Assembly: GCA_027625915.1 (NCBI GenBank)
Contig: JANTQA010000030.1
Span: 496,001 to 560,000, forward strand
Reading direction: 5' to 3'
DNA from: Anaeramoeba flamelloides
Taxonomy: Eukaryota > Metamonada > Anaeramoebidae
Length of the DNA stretch: 64,000 nucleotides
The first letter of the stretch is position 1. Every line of letters begins with the position of its first letter. A program made the translations under genes and the position numbers. Below, piece by piece: positions 25,001 through 36,017 of this stretch. Below the pieces are notes generated by a model, which had not been told where the DNA came from, did not search any database, and worked only from the letters and a program-made list of their open reading frames with translations.

Positions 25001-26162
25001 GAGATGGATTCTTAGATCGTTGTTGTCTTGTTCTAATTGGTTAATTTTCTTATCCTTTTCTTTTGTTTTGTTTTTTTGTTCTATATATTTTTCCAGTTTC
25101 CTTTTTAATGAGGTAATGTCATTGCCCAAATTATTATTTTGCGTTCTTAAATCACCTTTTTTTGTTTTTTTTTGAAAGTTGTTTCGATTTTTTTGGGTTG
25201 TTTTTGTTTTTTGTTCAACAGAAAATTAAGAATTTTGTGTTTATTTTTTTTGGATCGAAAAAAATAAAGATAAAAAAAAAAAAAGGGAACATTTTGAAGA
25301 GATTTCAGTTTTTTGGGTTTTGAATTCAAAGAAAAATTCAAGGAAAAAGAAAAAGGAAAAGTAAAGGCTGAAAGTACGTACTTATAGTTTTTTTATATTG
25401 GGTAACGGCTTCTTTATTTTTCTTGTCTCTTGATAATAAAGTTTGGTTTTCTTGTTGGACGTATTCAAGATCTTTAATTTCGTTTTCTAATAAGCGGTTT
25501 TTTTCTAATAATTTGGACTCCTTACCAACCATATTTTTAATTTTTTGCATTTCCTCATCAGATCTTTTCAACTCTTCAAGATACATTTGGTTGGACTCCC
25601 ACGCTTCTTCAACTTTTTCTCTCATATAATCGTTTTTTTTATGGAAATCCTTGAGGTTGGTTTCAAGCTCAACATTTTCCTTTGATAAGCTCTCGTTTTC
25701 TTCCATAGACTCTTTTAAAGCCTCCTCTAACTCGGTGGTTTTGATTTTTAATGAGGCATTATTCTTTGTTACCCTGAGCCCTGCCTTTGCAACCTCCCGG
25801 CATTCGTCTTCTCGAATGTCGATTTCTTTATAAAGCGTTTCGATCAATTGCGCCAAGCCCTCCATGTCCCCTTTTTTCATCATTATAATGGGATCGTTGC
25901 CCTTTAAGGACATCGTTTTCCTGTTTACCCTTTCTTCCTTTGAGGTCTTTGCCAGCCCCTGCATCATAATGCTTAATTCTTTTTCATTTGGTTGCTTTGT
26001 GATCGTTGCCAATTTCTTCTGTATTCCTCTTGAATCTAATGTCGAATTATGTAAAGTTCTGTTTCTTCTCCTCAGCGGCTTAACTTTGGATTTGTTTGTT
26101 CGCGTTCTCCGCTTTGGTTTTTGTTTATTTTTAGTTACCTTCAAGCTGTTATAATGGGTCAT
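22058..26162 (-). CDS. coiled-coil protein with four fimbrin/plastin-type CH domains
   Basis: Exon 1 runs from 26162 down to 25382 and exon 2 from 25155 down to 22058; donor GTACGT, acceptor AAAAAAAG; phase 1; 1292 residues. The start is the first ATG of the frame (MTHYNSLK). Residues 1-110 are basic; about 115-775 is a nearly continuous Lys/Glu-rich coiled coil. Four CH domains follow at about 790-915, 929-1040, 1058-1165 and 1181-1285. They align in order with fimbrin/plastin, for example DGLLLCKLINHCVPETIDER, LLLKWVNYLIANSG, SLGVKPKVYNLYEDLKDG, VLGYVWQLMRYH and LPEDIVEVKDKM. Fimbrins cross-link actin filaments through two such CH pairs and normally carry two N-terminal EF-hands in ~630 residues. 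Here no EF-hand is visible and a long coiled coil takes its place, so dimeric, calcium-independent bundling is a plausible inference. Fimbrin identity is secure; the fusion depends on the splice. Confidence 0.88.
25156..25381 (-). other. intron of the fimbrin-like gene (226 bp, A-rich acceptor)
   Basis: GTACGT donor and an acceptor preceded by an A-run (ACAAAAAAAG) with no pyrimidine tract. Removing it joins QYKKTI to SDLRTQNNN in frame and keeps the coiled coil unbroken. Confidence 0.75.
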
Positions 26163-26972
26163 TGAAACCAAAAAAAAAAATAATTTTTTTTTCGAAAATT
26201 TTTTTGCTCTGTGCAAAGTAAGATATCTTTTGAACAATGGGTATTGTTAAATTTCGAATGTGAATTTAAATATTTCTCTATTATGAGAATTAACCTTTCA
26301 ATTTGTTACAATTTGATTAAAAATTTCAAATTGTTTTATGCAAAAAGATCCTTGGATATGACTCCCAAAGTGACTCGATTTTTTTTTTAAAAAGCTCTTC
26401 TCAGATAAAAAAAATTGAATTTTTATTTTTAAACCTTTTCTCGAAGTCATCTTTCCATTAAGATGATTTGTAATACGAAGGAACTACAACAACGAATGCG
26501 GTTCTATTTTTCCAAGTAACAAATTCGTCGAATTAATTTGCAGTGTTTGCAAAAAATTAGCGAAATAAATAATCTGAATTGCTCTTCAGATTTTTAAATT
26601 CAGAAAAGAAGAAATTTTTTTTCAAATAACTCGAAATATTAGACTTCTTCCAAAGAACAAATAACACTGATCTTGGTTCTTCAACCTAAAACATAGATCA
26701 ACTCTCATTGAATTTGATTCTTCTTTTTTTCAACTTTTAAAACTGTTTGCTTTAGACCTTACAATTGCGAATAATTATTTTTAAATTTTATTTCCTTTTC
26801 CTTTTTTGCAAAATTTTTGACTTGCTTTAATGTGAAGAGTTTTAGGTTTAAATGACAAATAAACTCTTATAAAATTAGTTACTTCTTGCCAACACTATTT
26901 GACTTTGATTGATTTTAAAGTAAAGTTCTGGAATTAGAAAGGGAAATTAAACGAACTGCAATAATAAAAAAT
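26163..26972. other. upstream region of the fimbrin-like gene
   Basis: About 800 bases 5' of the minus-strand gene. No further gene recognised; promoter elements cannot be distinguished. Confidence 0.4.
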
Positions 26973-27560
26973 GTGAAACAGGGAAAAAAAAAAAGTTCAA
27001 CATGATTCTTAATTGAGAACCAAACAGAAAAGGAAAACCAATTTTCAAAAGAAGAAACAAATTAACTTCAAATAATAATCTATTGTGTTATTTTCAATCT
27101 CCTCAAATAAAAAAATTTAGATCTGCTTGAAGATTACCCAATAGAATAAGTGGTTTTGGAGATCTTATTTCAAATCTATTTCATCAACAAATATTGTTAG
27201 ATTGATCTGTCAAAGAAAAAGTAAATAAGAGAATTAAATAAACTGTTATTATAATGAATACTCCATTCTTTCTTGAATTGTTTATTTTTTCTTTTATTAC
27301 TGGTATTTGAATTTGAAATGTTGAAAATTTTTACTTCCTTTTCATTTTTAATTTCCTTTTCCAAATAGAGAACGAAAACCACAAATTACAACCTACTTCT
27401 TTGAGAACTCTATTTCTAAAAAAAAGGAATCTCGGAAATGAAGTGAAAATTCTTTCCCATTTCTAATTCAAATACCAATAATTGAAATAAATTTTACTTT
27501 TCATTTTCGGTATGGTTCCCAATCAAGAATCATGTTGAATTTTTTTTTACCTGTTTCACT
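26973..27560. mobile_element. ~590 bp foldback element with ~50 bp TIRs
   Basis: The left arm GTGAAACAGGGAAAAAAAAA then TTCAACATGATTCTTAATTG is matched by the reverse complement of the right arm (CAATCAAGAATCATGTTGAA...CCTGTTTCAC) with a few mismatches. The interior contains GAAATGAAGTGAAAATTCTT, a block also found inside family K, suggesting the two families recombined or share an ancestor. No coding capacity; no clear target duplication. Confidence 0.65.
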
Positions 27561-27714
27561 TTTTTTTACAAATAGTAAAAAAATTTTTATTTTATTTTGC
27601 ATTGACTAGTATATTATAAAAAGAGAACTGAGAAAAAATATTACTAATAATGAGACCCTAAAATTATTCGGTCTTAAAATAGAAAAAATCTTTTATTCTT
27701 TTTTTTTTGATGTT

Positions 27715-27985
27715 TATTAATAATGAAAAATAGCAATAAGAAAATGGAGTGAAAATTGTTTTCATATTTCATTCAAATACCAGTAGAAGATCAAAATGAG
27801 CCTTATTGTTTTTTTTAATGGATCAGTAAAAATTTTTGTTTTTCAATTTTTATGAAAATCTCTTGACTAATTAGTTTTATTTAAGACAGATATCAATAAT
27901 TCTTCGATTGTTTATTTTTCTGCTCATATCTTAGTTGTTCTTCAAATGCCAATTATATAAAATAATCAATATTTAAGGGATCAGT
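27715..27985 (-). repeat. dispersed repeat family K, partial inverted copy
   Basis: On the minus strand this aligns with 9537-9790: AATTGGCATTTGAAGAACAA, TTATTGATATCTGTCTTAAA, a CAATAAGG block and CTACTGGTATTTGAATGAA. Only the left third of the family is present. Confidence 0.65.
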
Positions 27986-28009
27986 CTTCAAGGAAAACAA
28001 GGTATAATT

Positions 28010-29090
28010 TTCAAATATGTTATTGGTGGTATTTCACACTTACAAATTTTGTAATTGCTAAGTGCCAAAAAATTCTGATCGACAAAAACCTTATAAAAGA
28101 AAATTAGTTTGCTGATATCAATTTTTTTTTTCCATTTTTTCTTGAAAATGAAAATTATTAAATTCATTTTATTTCTCACATTATAACAATTTTTTACCCC
28201 ATTTATTGTCATTTTCATCATTATTATACCCCAACAAGTCTTTGTTACCAATAATATTAATACAAAGATTTTTTTTCTTTTTTGGGATAATGCTTTTGGT
28301 TTACCAAAAAAAAAATGATATATTGAACGGATTGGAAAATAATAGTATTTTTTTAAGAAGAGTTGTTATAATAATTAAATTTTTAAATTCATTTTAAAAT
28401 TTTACACCGAAATATTTTTTTAACTTTAAGATAAAATTCGATTTTTCAAAATAAAATTTTATTGAAGATTTTTTGGAATAAAGTTAATTTTATCCTCAAA
28501 ACCAAAATCATTTTTTATTACAAAAATGATTTTAATTGTTAACTGGATTCTTGTGAATAAGATCAAACAAGCTGTTAAAAAAATTTTTTTGCATTTTTTT
28601 TTTCATTTTTTGAAAACCACAAAACATATTTTTTAAAACATTAAAGAAAAAAAAATGTTTTTTTTTTTGCATAATAGTTCTCAATTTAATTGAGAAACTG
28701 GAGTTAAGTTTCTACCAAATATTCATTTATTGAATCACCTATACTTCGATTAGTTTTATTAGCTAAGATTTGGCTTGAAATATTAATCAAATAAAAATAA
28801 TAGCCAAAAAAAAAAATTACTTTCGAAATTAATACGCTCTAAAACGAAAAATATCTCTTCCCATTTTTATTAACTTAATTATTAAACAAAATACAGTTTT
28901 ACTTTTTTTCGTTTTATATTGGAAACCTGCAAATTTTGAATTTCAAACAAGTGAGACTTCAAATTAATAAATTGTTAAAATGAGGTTAACTCATTCATTT
29001 CACAGATCGAAATAAAAATTACAATTTTTTTTTTTAAGATCTTTACAATTTTTCATTTTATTTTTAAAAAATACTACCCCGTTAAAAATG
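28010..29090 (+). repeat. ~1.1 kb repeat family N, copy 1 (inverted partner at 51040-52110)
   Basis: The whole segment is the diverged reverse complement of 51040-52110, with collinear blocks such as TATGTTATTGGTGGTATT, AAGTGCCAAAAAATTC, GTCTTTGTTACCAATAATAT, CTACCAAATATTCATTTATT and TTCGTTTTATATTGGAAACC. A short segment (28180-28260) has codon-like order on the minus strand but the partner copy shifts frame there. It could be a decayed gene or a DNA element with unrecognised ends. Confidence 0.65.
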
Positions 29091-29139
29091 GTGGGATCCT
29101 TATCTGAAAAAAAGTTTATTTATAAAAAAACTTCATTTC

Positions 29140-29400
29140 ATCATTACCGGCATAGCAAAAAATGAAAAATTTACTTTTTTTAAAGAATAAACTAAACTTA
29201 GATTGTTCAGAAATAAGAGCAATAATTAACTTCTGATTAGAGTTGATATCATAGTGGAAATACCCTAAAAAACTATAAAATTTCAAAATAAAATAAAAAT
29301 GTTAATAAATTTTTTTTGGGATTTTATTGGAACGTCTCGTGCAAAATTTCTCAATGTCTTTGGAAAATTAAAAATTTTGACAATAATAGTGTTAAATTCT
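29140..29400. repeat. dispersed repeat, copy 2 (pair with 2990-3255)
   Basis: Same block order as 2990-3255, for example GATTAGAGTTGATATCATA and ACGTCTCGTGCAAAATTTCT. It directly follows repeat N. Confidence 0.5.
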
Positions 29401-29758
29401 AAGTATATGAATATTAAAAGGATTGCAAAGTCTCAATATTCTTAATGTTAATTTGGAGTTCATAGGATTTTTTTTTTTTCAAATATACTTTTTCTTTAAA
29501 AAAAAAAGAATCAAAAAAAAAAAGAAAGATAAAAAAAAAAGTATTAAATAAAATAAAAAAGAAAATGAAAAGCAAAAAGAAGAAAATAAAATGAAAAGAG
29601 TAAAAAAAAAATATAAATTGAATAAAGGTGAAAAAATGATCAGATTGAAAATTTTAAAATTTATTTTGAGAAGAATAATTAAAAATATAGAATATATTCT
29701 ATTTATTTAATAAAACTTGTTGAATTTGACTGAAAAAGAGTTTAATTATATATATATA

Positions 29759-29954
29759 CAGTCAGTTTCACTTTTAAGGCACAAAATTTCAACGAAATTT
29801 AAGGTACAATAAAAATCTCAAATTAAGGCACAAAATTCAAATTCTAGTAAAAATAAATTGTAAAAAAAAAAATTCCAAATTTTTTCCTTAATTTGAGATT
29901 TTTTTGTACCTTAAATTTCGTTGAAAGTTTGTGCATTAAAATTGAAACTGACTG
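29759..29954. mobile_element. 196 bp palindromic TA-flanked MITE, family E copy 1
   Basis: The two halves are almost perfect reverse complements starting CAGTCAGTTTCACTTTTAAG and ending in its inverse ...TGAAACTGACTG, with a short A-rich centre. TA dinucleotides flank both ends (29757-29758, 29955-29956). CAGT termini and TA targets are the hallmark of Tc1/mariner-superfamily MITEs. Other copies are at 48808, 49180 and 49540. Confidence 0.85.
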
Positions 29955-29969
29955 TATAAACTTGATAGT

Positions 29970-31465
29970 AAAAAAATTGACTCACTTTATGATGTTAATG
30001 GTAGTTGTTTTGAGGATTTACAGAGAATTCTTCAAAAAAATATTTTCAAATTTTTGGATCACAATCATTTTTTCTACTTTTGTAAAATATGTGTTTTACT
30101 CTTTCAATTTACTGTTTTTCTTTTTCTTTTGTTTTGCTTTGTTTTTCTAATTTTTCCTTTTTTTTCTTTTCTTTTTTTTTTTTTTTACAAAAGATCATAA
30201 AGATAAAAATGGAGATCTTCTAAAAGACAAATAATCACTCAGAAAATTGATAATATGTTATATATTATAAAATGAATTTAATTATTAGTAAAAAATCTTG
30301 TTTTTGACCTTTTTTCAGTGAAAGTCCAGTAAAAAATCAATAAGGTCTGATTTCAAAAATTGGGATTCATTTTTTTTTTAGTTTTTGGTTTTATTTTTTG
30401 TAATTTTAAATTATCAGGTTTTTATTTATTTATTTATTTTATTTATTGTGAGAAAGGAGTAATCAAAGAAAATTTAGTAAATAAAAAAAGAGAAGAAGAA
30501 AACTAATTAAAACATTAAAGTAAAAAATATTATATCATTTACATGTCCAAATTAAAAATTATCCACGTCCTGAAACAGGAGGAGTAAAAACCCGATAGAA
30601 AGATTATTAATAATAAGATTCCACAAACTGTGATTAATAAATTGGTATTCCACGACTCCGAAAAGTGGGGCACTATGTACCCGAATTTGTATATTTTTTT
30701 TACAATTTTAGGAATTTTTTTATTTTCTATTTTTTTATTTTCATTTTTTTTATTACCTTAAGTTTTCTAACCATAAGAGCTTTGATGAAAATTCTCGACA
30801 AGAACAATAAATTTCGTAATTTTGATTAACCATATTAAAGAGTTTTTGAGTATTTTTCCTGAGGATAACATTTTTATATAAGTTTTTTTCTAAAATTTTT
30901 GCTATTTTTTTTTTTCCATTTGATTCTGATAAATTTATATCTTTTACAATACCAAATAAAGTGATTTATATTTTCATAATATTGAGTACAATAATCACAT
31001 TTTTTGCATTTTTCTTTTTTTTTTTTTGAATGTATCATATTCTGATTTCTTTTTTAAGACATATGAGTATCTATTTAGTCCGTTCGTAAAAGTGCGAAAA
31101 TTTAGAAAAGTAGTACTGGATTTAAATTTGAGATAGTTTTTTATTTTAAAGTTAAATTTTTCATTTTTAATAATTTTATAATATTCTTTAATTTTCCAAC
31201 TTTGATTTTTTTTTAAATATTAAAGTATTGTTTTTTATCTTAATATTTAATTTATTAATATTTTTTGTTTTCCAAATATTTATTTCTTTGTTTGGATTAT
31301 AGTCAAATTTAATAAGTTTTGCTAAATTATCAGGTTTATATATATATATATATAAATAGAATGATTTAAAAATGATTTATAAATCATATTTAATTATTTA
31401 TTGTTTTGGAATACTAATTGATAATTGTTTTTTCAATTTATTATTTCAGGTGAGTCACAATTTTT
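29970..31465 (+). repeat. dispersed repeat family L copy 3, split by a LINE
   Basis: The left part (29970-30421) and right part (31323-31465) together equal one copy of the repeat at 20300-20900. The left part holds GACTCACTTTATGATGTTAA, TTTTTGGATCACAATCATTT and AAAGTCCAGTAAAAAATCAA; the right part holds TAGAATGATTTAAAAATGAT and GGTGAGTCACAATTTTTT. The break is exactly at the LINE target duplication. Confidence 0.7.
30422..31322 (-). mobile_element. 5'-truncated LINE (non-LTR retrotransposon), 15 bp target duplication
   Basis: Flanked by exact direct repeats TAAATTATCAGGTTT (30407-30421 and 31323-31337). On the minus strand the last ~570 bases (31322 to a stop at 30753) translate to the C-terminal end of a LINE reverse-transcriptase protein: a basic region with NFRTFTNGLNRYSYV, then a zinc-knuckle-like CKKCDYC...HFIWYCKRY (C-x2-C...H...C), ending KLLWLENLR. 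One frame change falls in an A-run before the Cys motif, so this copy is dead. A ~330 base 3' UTR follows and ends in an (AAAT)n tail next to the duplication. The catalytic RT domain is missing by 5' truncation, as is usual after target-primed insertion. Confidence 0.82.
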
Positions 31466-32199
31466 TAAATGGTTTTTATATACCATGTTTATAAAATTAT
31501 TGATATGTTTTTTTAAATAAATGATTTTAATGATTGATCTTTTGAATACTTGAAGTCACTTAGAAAGATTGAAATAAAACCTGATCACTATTTAAAAAAA
31601 AAAAAATAATTAAAACCAAATCATAATATACAAAAGGTAATACCTTTATAAGGGAGTCTATGATAGTGAAAACTCAAACGATTCAAACAAAACAATAATC
31701 AAAATACAGATACAAGACAATCTTTCCCAGTTAGATTTATTAATTCGATACTTTTGAAATGATCTCCATTTAATATGTAATTAAATTTTGATTACTATTC
31801 TTTTTAAATCACATATATTAATAAGTATATTGGAGTTTTCATATCTATTTTTTTTTAGGGAAAAATAATCTGAAAATGATTATTTGAACCAAATTGAAGA
31901 TTATTCTAAAAGCAGCTCATTTACAATTAAAAATACATTGTTGTTATAGTTTTTGAAATAATTTGATAAAGTATTGTGGAGGTACTTGATTTAAGATAAA
32001 AATCTAACAGTCTTTATTTAACAATTCTGAAGAATAAAAAGAATAGATAAGATCTAAAGTTTATATAATAAACTTTGTTTCTTACAAAGTGCCCCAATTT
32101 TTTTTTCGAATTATTATTATTTTTTTTTGGTATAATTTTCACTCGAAGAGGAAAGAAGAAATAAAATGAATAATAAAAATTGAAAATCAGTTGTTTACA
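31466..32199. other. intergenic, nothing recognised
   Basis: AT-rich sequence between two repeat copies; no gene, RNA or inverted repeat supported. Confidence 0.45.
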
Positions 32200-32605
32200 T
32201 ATAAAGTAATTCTATATAATCAATAACTTTTCTAAAATTTGTAAAATAAATATTCTGAGGAACAACATTGAAAACAAAATAACAATCATACTATTTAATT
32301 GAATATCCAAATAAAATTTCAATATTAATCAATATCCCTTTTAAACAATAATTTCCGCACATTCCAATAATATTAGAATAACACACTTTTTACAATGTAA
32401 TCATTGATCTTGAAATAAAAAAAATTGTTACTGAATTAGGTTCTCAAAAAATAATCAAAAAAAAAAATTAAAAATGTGAAAAAATGATTTCAATTTTGGA
32501 ATTATACAAAATATAGTTTTTCTACTCATATCCAATGAAAACTTTAATAGATTTAACTCATACATTACAACTGGCCCTCGTTGAATGGAAAATTATTAAT
32601 AATTT
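32200..32605 (+). repeat. dispersed repeat family K, copy 3
   Basis: Aligns with the right half of 9537-10195: AATATCCAAATAAAATTTCA, AGAATAACACACTTTTTACA, TTGATCTTGAAATAAAAAAA, TCTACTCATATCCAATG and CATTACAACTGGCCCTC. Confidence 0.6.
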
Positions 32606-32889
32606 TAGAAGGTCAAGTATTGTTTACTCTTTGAAAATAAAATGAAAATTGACTTTTTAATTGTTTATTTACCAACCCATGAAAAAACACTTTACAAATT
32701 CACATTCATTAATTTAAAATGAAAGGAATATATATTAAATAGATGAAAAGAATTAACACCCCAATTTGAAAAACACTTTTTATAAACTTTTATTATTTAA
32801 TATGTGAAGGATCACCTTATTTTATGATATGTGGATATAACTATGATTTATAAAAATATTTTTGATAACTCGTAAAAATATTTTTTCAT

Positions 32890-33310
32890 AAATTATTTTT
32901 AAGGACTACGTTCTCACTCACAATAGTGTTGAGTTATTGTATTATTTCACTTTCACATCTGAAAAGGAATTTGCATTCTAAAGAAATTGGACAAAAAAAA
33001 CATTTTTTTTTGTTATATTTACCTTTTTAAGCGCCCTGCTTTTCTTTCTTTTTAAATGAAAAGAAAATAGGAAATAACAAAAAAAAATACTGATAAAAAA
33101 TTGATTTTCCCAAATTTCAAGTGCAAGTTCAGGTTTGAGTACATACCAAACTTGAAAAGGTAAATTTAAATGATATAAAGAACAGTCAGAGCAATTACTG
33201 TGAATTCAGATAGTTGAAATGGGAATATTAATCCAAAAAAAATCAAAATTTGGCATGATCTTAATAGGTAAAAATTCTGAAAATCAAGAAAATTTGCAGA
33301 TTTCTCATTT
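32890..33310 (+). repeat. ~430 bp dispersed repeat, plus-strand copy
   Basis: Partner of 4895-5325 (-). It begins TTAAGGACTACGTTCTCACT and includes AAGAAATTGGACAAAAAAAA, TTTACCTTTTTAAGCG, a CAAGTTCAGGTTTGAG block and TTTGGCATGATCTTAATAGG. No shared open frame. Confidence 0.6.
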
Positions 33311-33710
33311 TTTTTTTTGGAAAATAGATTCATTTTTTAAATATTACTGAGATTACAAAATTCTCTAAAGGGTGTAATTATTCATTATTTAGCCATTTTC
33401 TAATGAAAAATTAATCCTTAAAAATTCCAATCTTTGTTTTCTTTATTTTTTTTTGGCAAGTTTGGATTTCTGTAATAAATTATTCAGTTATCCAAATTAT
33501 ATATCTATTTATTTTGAAAAGGTTTGAAAATCAAAATTTTCCTATTAAATTACTTTCTTTCGACTTAATATTAGAATAGTCTAGATTTTAATGTAGAGAT
33601 ATCAATATAATTGAAAATAAAGTCGAAATTTATTGAAATAATCTGTAAAAATCAATTTTAAATTTGTTTACCTTGTTTTGTTAGAGAATTTAATAAATTT
33701 TTGATCTATA

Positions 33711-33935
33711 CTATTTGTTACAAAATAAAGAATACAAAATTTTCATACAGCTATCCAAAAAAAGATTTTTAAAAAATCAATCATATAAGATTACATATTT
33801 TTAATTCGAAAATGAGCTTAAATGATTAATTTCCCTAATTGGAATAGGTGTTTTGATGATTTATTTTAATACTTTGATAGAATTTTTTGAGAAAGCTGAA
33901 TGAAACTTTTTTTCTTTTTATTTTACAATTAAGAG
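33711..33935. mobile_element. ~225 bp TA-flanked MITE, family J copy 1
   Basis: The left arm CTATTTGTTACAAAATAAAG...TTTTCATACAGCTATCC and the right arm (reverse complement CTCTTAATTGTAAAATAAAA...TTTCATTCAGCTTTC) are inverted repeats of ~55 bp. TA flanks both sides. Same family as 52790-53013 and 53474-53701. Confidence 0.75.
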
Positions 33936-34835
33936 TAAGAAATCTAATCCCGTTTTACAAAAAACCCAAAATTTGAACTTTCTGTGAACTTATAATTTTT
34001 AAAACCAATTTTTATATTTCCTACATCTTATTTCAGTTCTGTATAATATAAAATAAAGATACTCCTTAAAATGACTTTTATTATTTACTTTGAGTTAAAC
34101 TCATTTTTTTTTGGGATTTCTTTAATGAACCAATTTTTATAAAATTTTATATCTGATTTTGTTATCCCAAATAATACAAGAATTATAAGAATAAAAATGC
34201 CCGGATTTTCAGTTCTTTAAAATAATTCTTAAAGGGGTTTTATTAAAAATAATCCCATCCAGCAATTTCAAAAAAAATCCAATAAATTCTAATTTTAGAT
34301 CTCTTGAATAATCCTTTTTTATATACAAACTCAATTTAGTATCGTTCGAATTCATTTTGTTTCTTTTTATTTAACTCTAATTCAATTATTAAATTTATTT
34401 GTCTTCTGAAAAACTTTTTTTAAAAATCAATAGTAATTTATGACAATACAAAAAAATCCAAAGAAAACTAAATTGTCAAAGAGAGATAAGAAAAATAAAC
34501 TCCAAAACTCATACAAACAATAAATATAACACCTCTCTATATATATATTGATTTAGTTTTGAAATATTTTCAAGACGAGAGAAATTACCTAATAAAGAAT
34601 CACGAAAAAATGAAAACCATAGAATAACATTTTGTTTGGGAAATTAAAAAAAAGTTTCCTAACTATACTGATCAACTCATTAAAAAGAAAGAAACTTACC
34701 CAAGAGTTCGTCTCTTAACAAAAGTAATAAAATATTTCCAAACCGCGGAAAAATAAACCACAAATTTTTAATCGAGGTAGATTCATTTTTTGTTTTTATT
34801 TGATCTCTTTAATAAATTAATTTTCTTACAACAAA
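33936..34835. other. upstream region of the eL20 gene
   Basis: No gene recognised. The 150 bases before the eL20 ATG include an unusually GC-containing AACCGCGGAAAAATAAACCA (about 34740-34759), which stands out in this background and could be a promoter element, but nothing confirms this. Confidence 0.35.
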
Positions 34836-35787
34836 ATGAGATATTATCAAGTCGTAGGAAGAGCAATCCCAACCAAAAAGGTACAAAACCCACAAATTTA
34901 TCGAATGAAACTTTTTGCACCAAACAGTGTTGTAGCAAAAGCACGTTTCTGGTATTTCACAAAAAGACTTGTCAAAATTAAAAAAGTCAAAGGAGAGATT
35001 CTTTCTGTTGACGAAGTAAACTTTTTTTCTTTTTTCTTATTTTCACTGAATAGTTTTGATGAATTTTGTTATTGATTTTTTCCTTTTTTTTCCTTTTTTT
35101 TTTTTTTTTTCTTTTTTGAACCAATTTGCTTTTTGATTTTCTCTTTTTTTTTTTTTTCAATTCTTTGGTGCAAAAATTAAAAACAATAAAGTTTTCATTT
35201 AAATTTCTAAAGATCACCAAGAAGAAAACTGTTGTTTTGAGAAATCTCGATCTTTATTTTTAATTATTATTGAATGAACAAAAAAAAAATTTCTTTTTTG
35301 TTTTTCAATTATTTGTTCCAAAATTACATCAACGTTTGTCAAAAACGATACCAATAATTCACAGGTTTAGTAAAATAAAAACTCACCCCTTCCAAATCTC
35401 AAATAAAAAATTATAATCCACATAACAAACAAACAAAAAAAAAAAAAAAAAAAGATTTTTGATAAAGACCCAGAAACAGTCAAAAATTATGGTATTTGGT
35501 TAAGATACAATTCAAGATCTGGGAAACATAATATGTACAAAGAATACCGTGACGTGACTTTAACAGGAGCCATCCAACAAATGTACAACGAAATGGCAGG
35601 AAACCATAAAGCAAGATTCCAATCAATTCAAATCATCAAAACAAAAGTTCTTGAAGACAAAGAGTGTAAACGACCACAAACACTCCAATTCCATGACCCT
35701 AACTTAAAATTCCCATTGATCCATCGTGCAACCAAAAAGAATAAAGAAAGAAGACCAACTTTCACCAAAAAGAAACCATTTATCTAA
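34836..35787 (+). CDS. RPL18A: 60S ribosomal protein eL20 (RPL18a), two exons
   Basis: Exons 34836-35015 and 35455-35787, phase 0, give 170 residues against 176 in human. The start MRYYQVVGRAIPTKK matches the family (YKVVGRCLPTPK in human). Conserved blocks continue with YRMKLFAPNSVVAKARFWYF, then across the junction VDE/IFDKDPETVKNYGIWLRY, then NSRSGKHNMYKEYRD and QFHDPNLKFPLIHR. It is a component of the large ribosomal subunit. The acceptor follows a run of about 24 A (AAAAAAG) instead of a pyrimidine tract, yet it is the only join that restores the family sequence. Codon choice is more GC-rich than the surroundings, consistent with high expression. Confidence 0.95.
35016..35454 (+). other. 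intron of the eL20 gene (439 bp, poly-A acceptor)
   Basis: Donor GTAAAC; T-rich first half and an A-run directly before the AAG acceptor. No other exon needed. Confidence 0.85.
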
Positions 35788-35969
35788 GAAAAATCTGATT
35801 TTATCTATTTTTTTAATTTTAATTTATTTGTTTCTACAGGTTCATAATGATATAATGTGTTAAAACACAAAATTAAAATTCTCTATTTTTGTAATTGATA
35901 AAATTAAAAGTATTAAACTCTTTCAGTAAAATTTAATTAAAAATAAAATATTAAAAACAAAAAATAAAC

Positions 35970-35972
<3 letters not shown>

Positions 35973-36016
<44 letters not shown>
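35973..36016. repeat. 44-base poly-T tract
   Basis: An uninterrupted run of T about 185 bases after the eL20 stop codon, the longest homopolymer in the window. It could reflect an old poly-A insertion on the minus strand or simple slippage. Confidence 0.9.
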
Positions 36017-36017
<1 letters not shown>

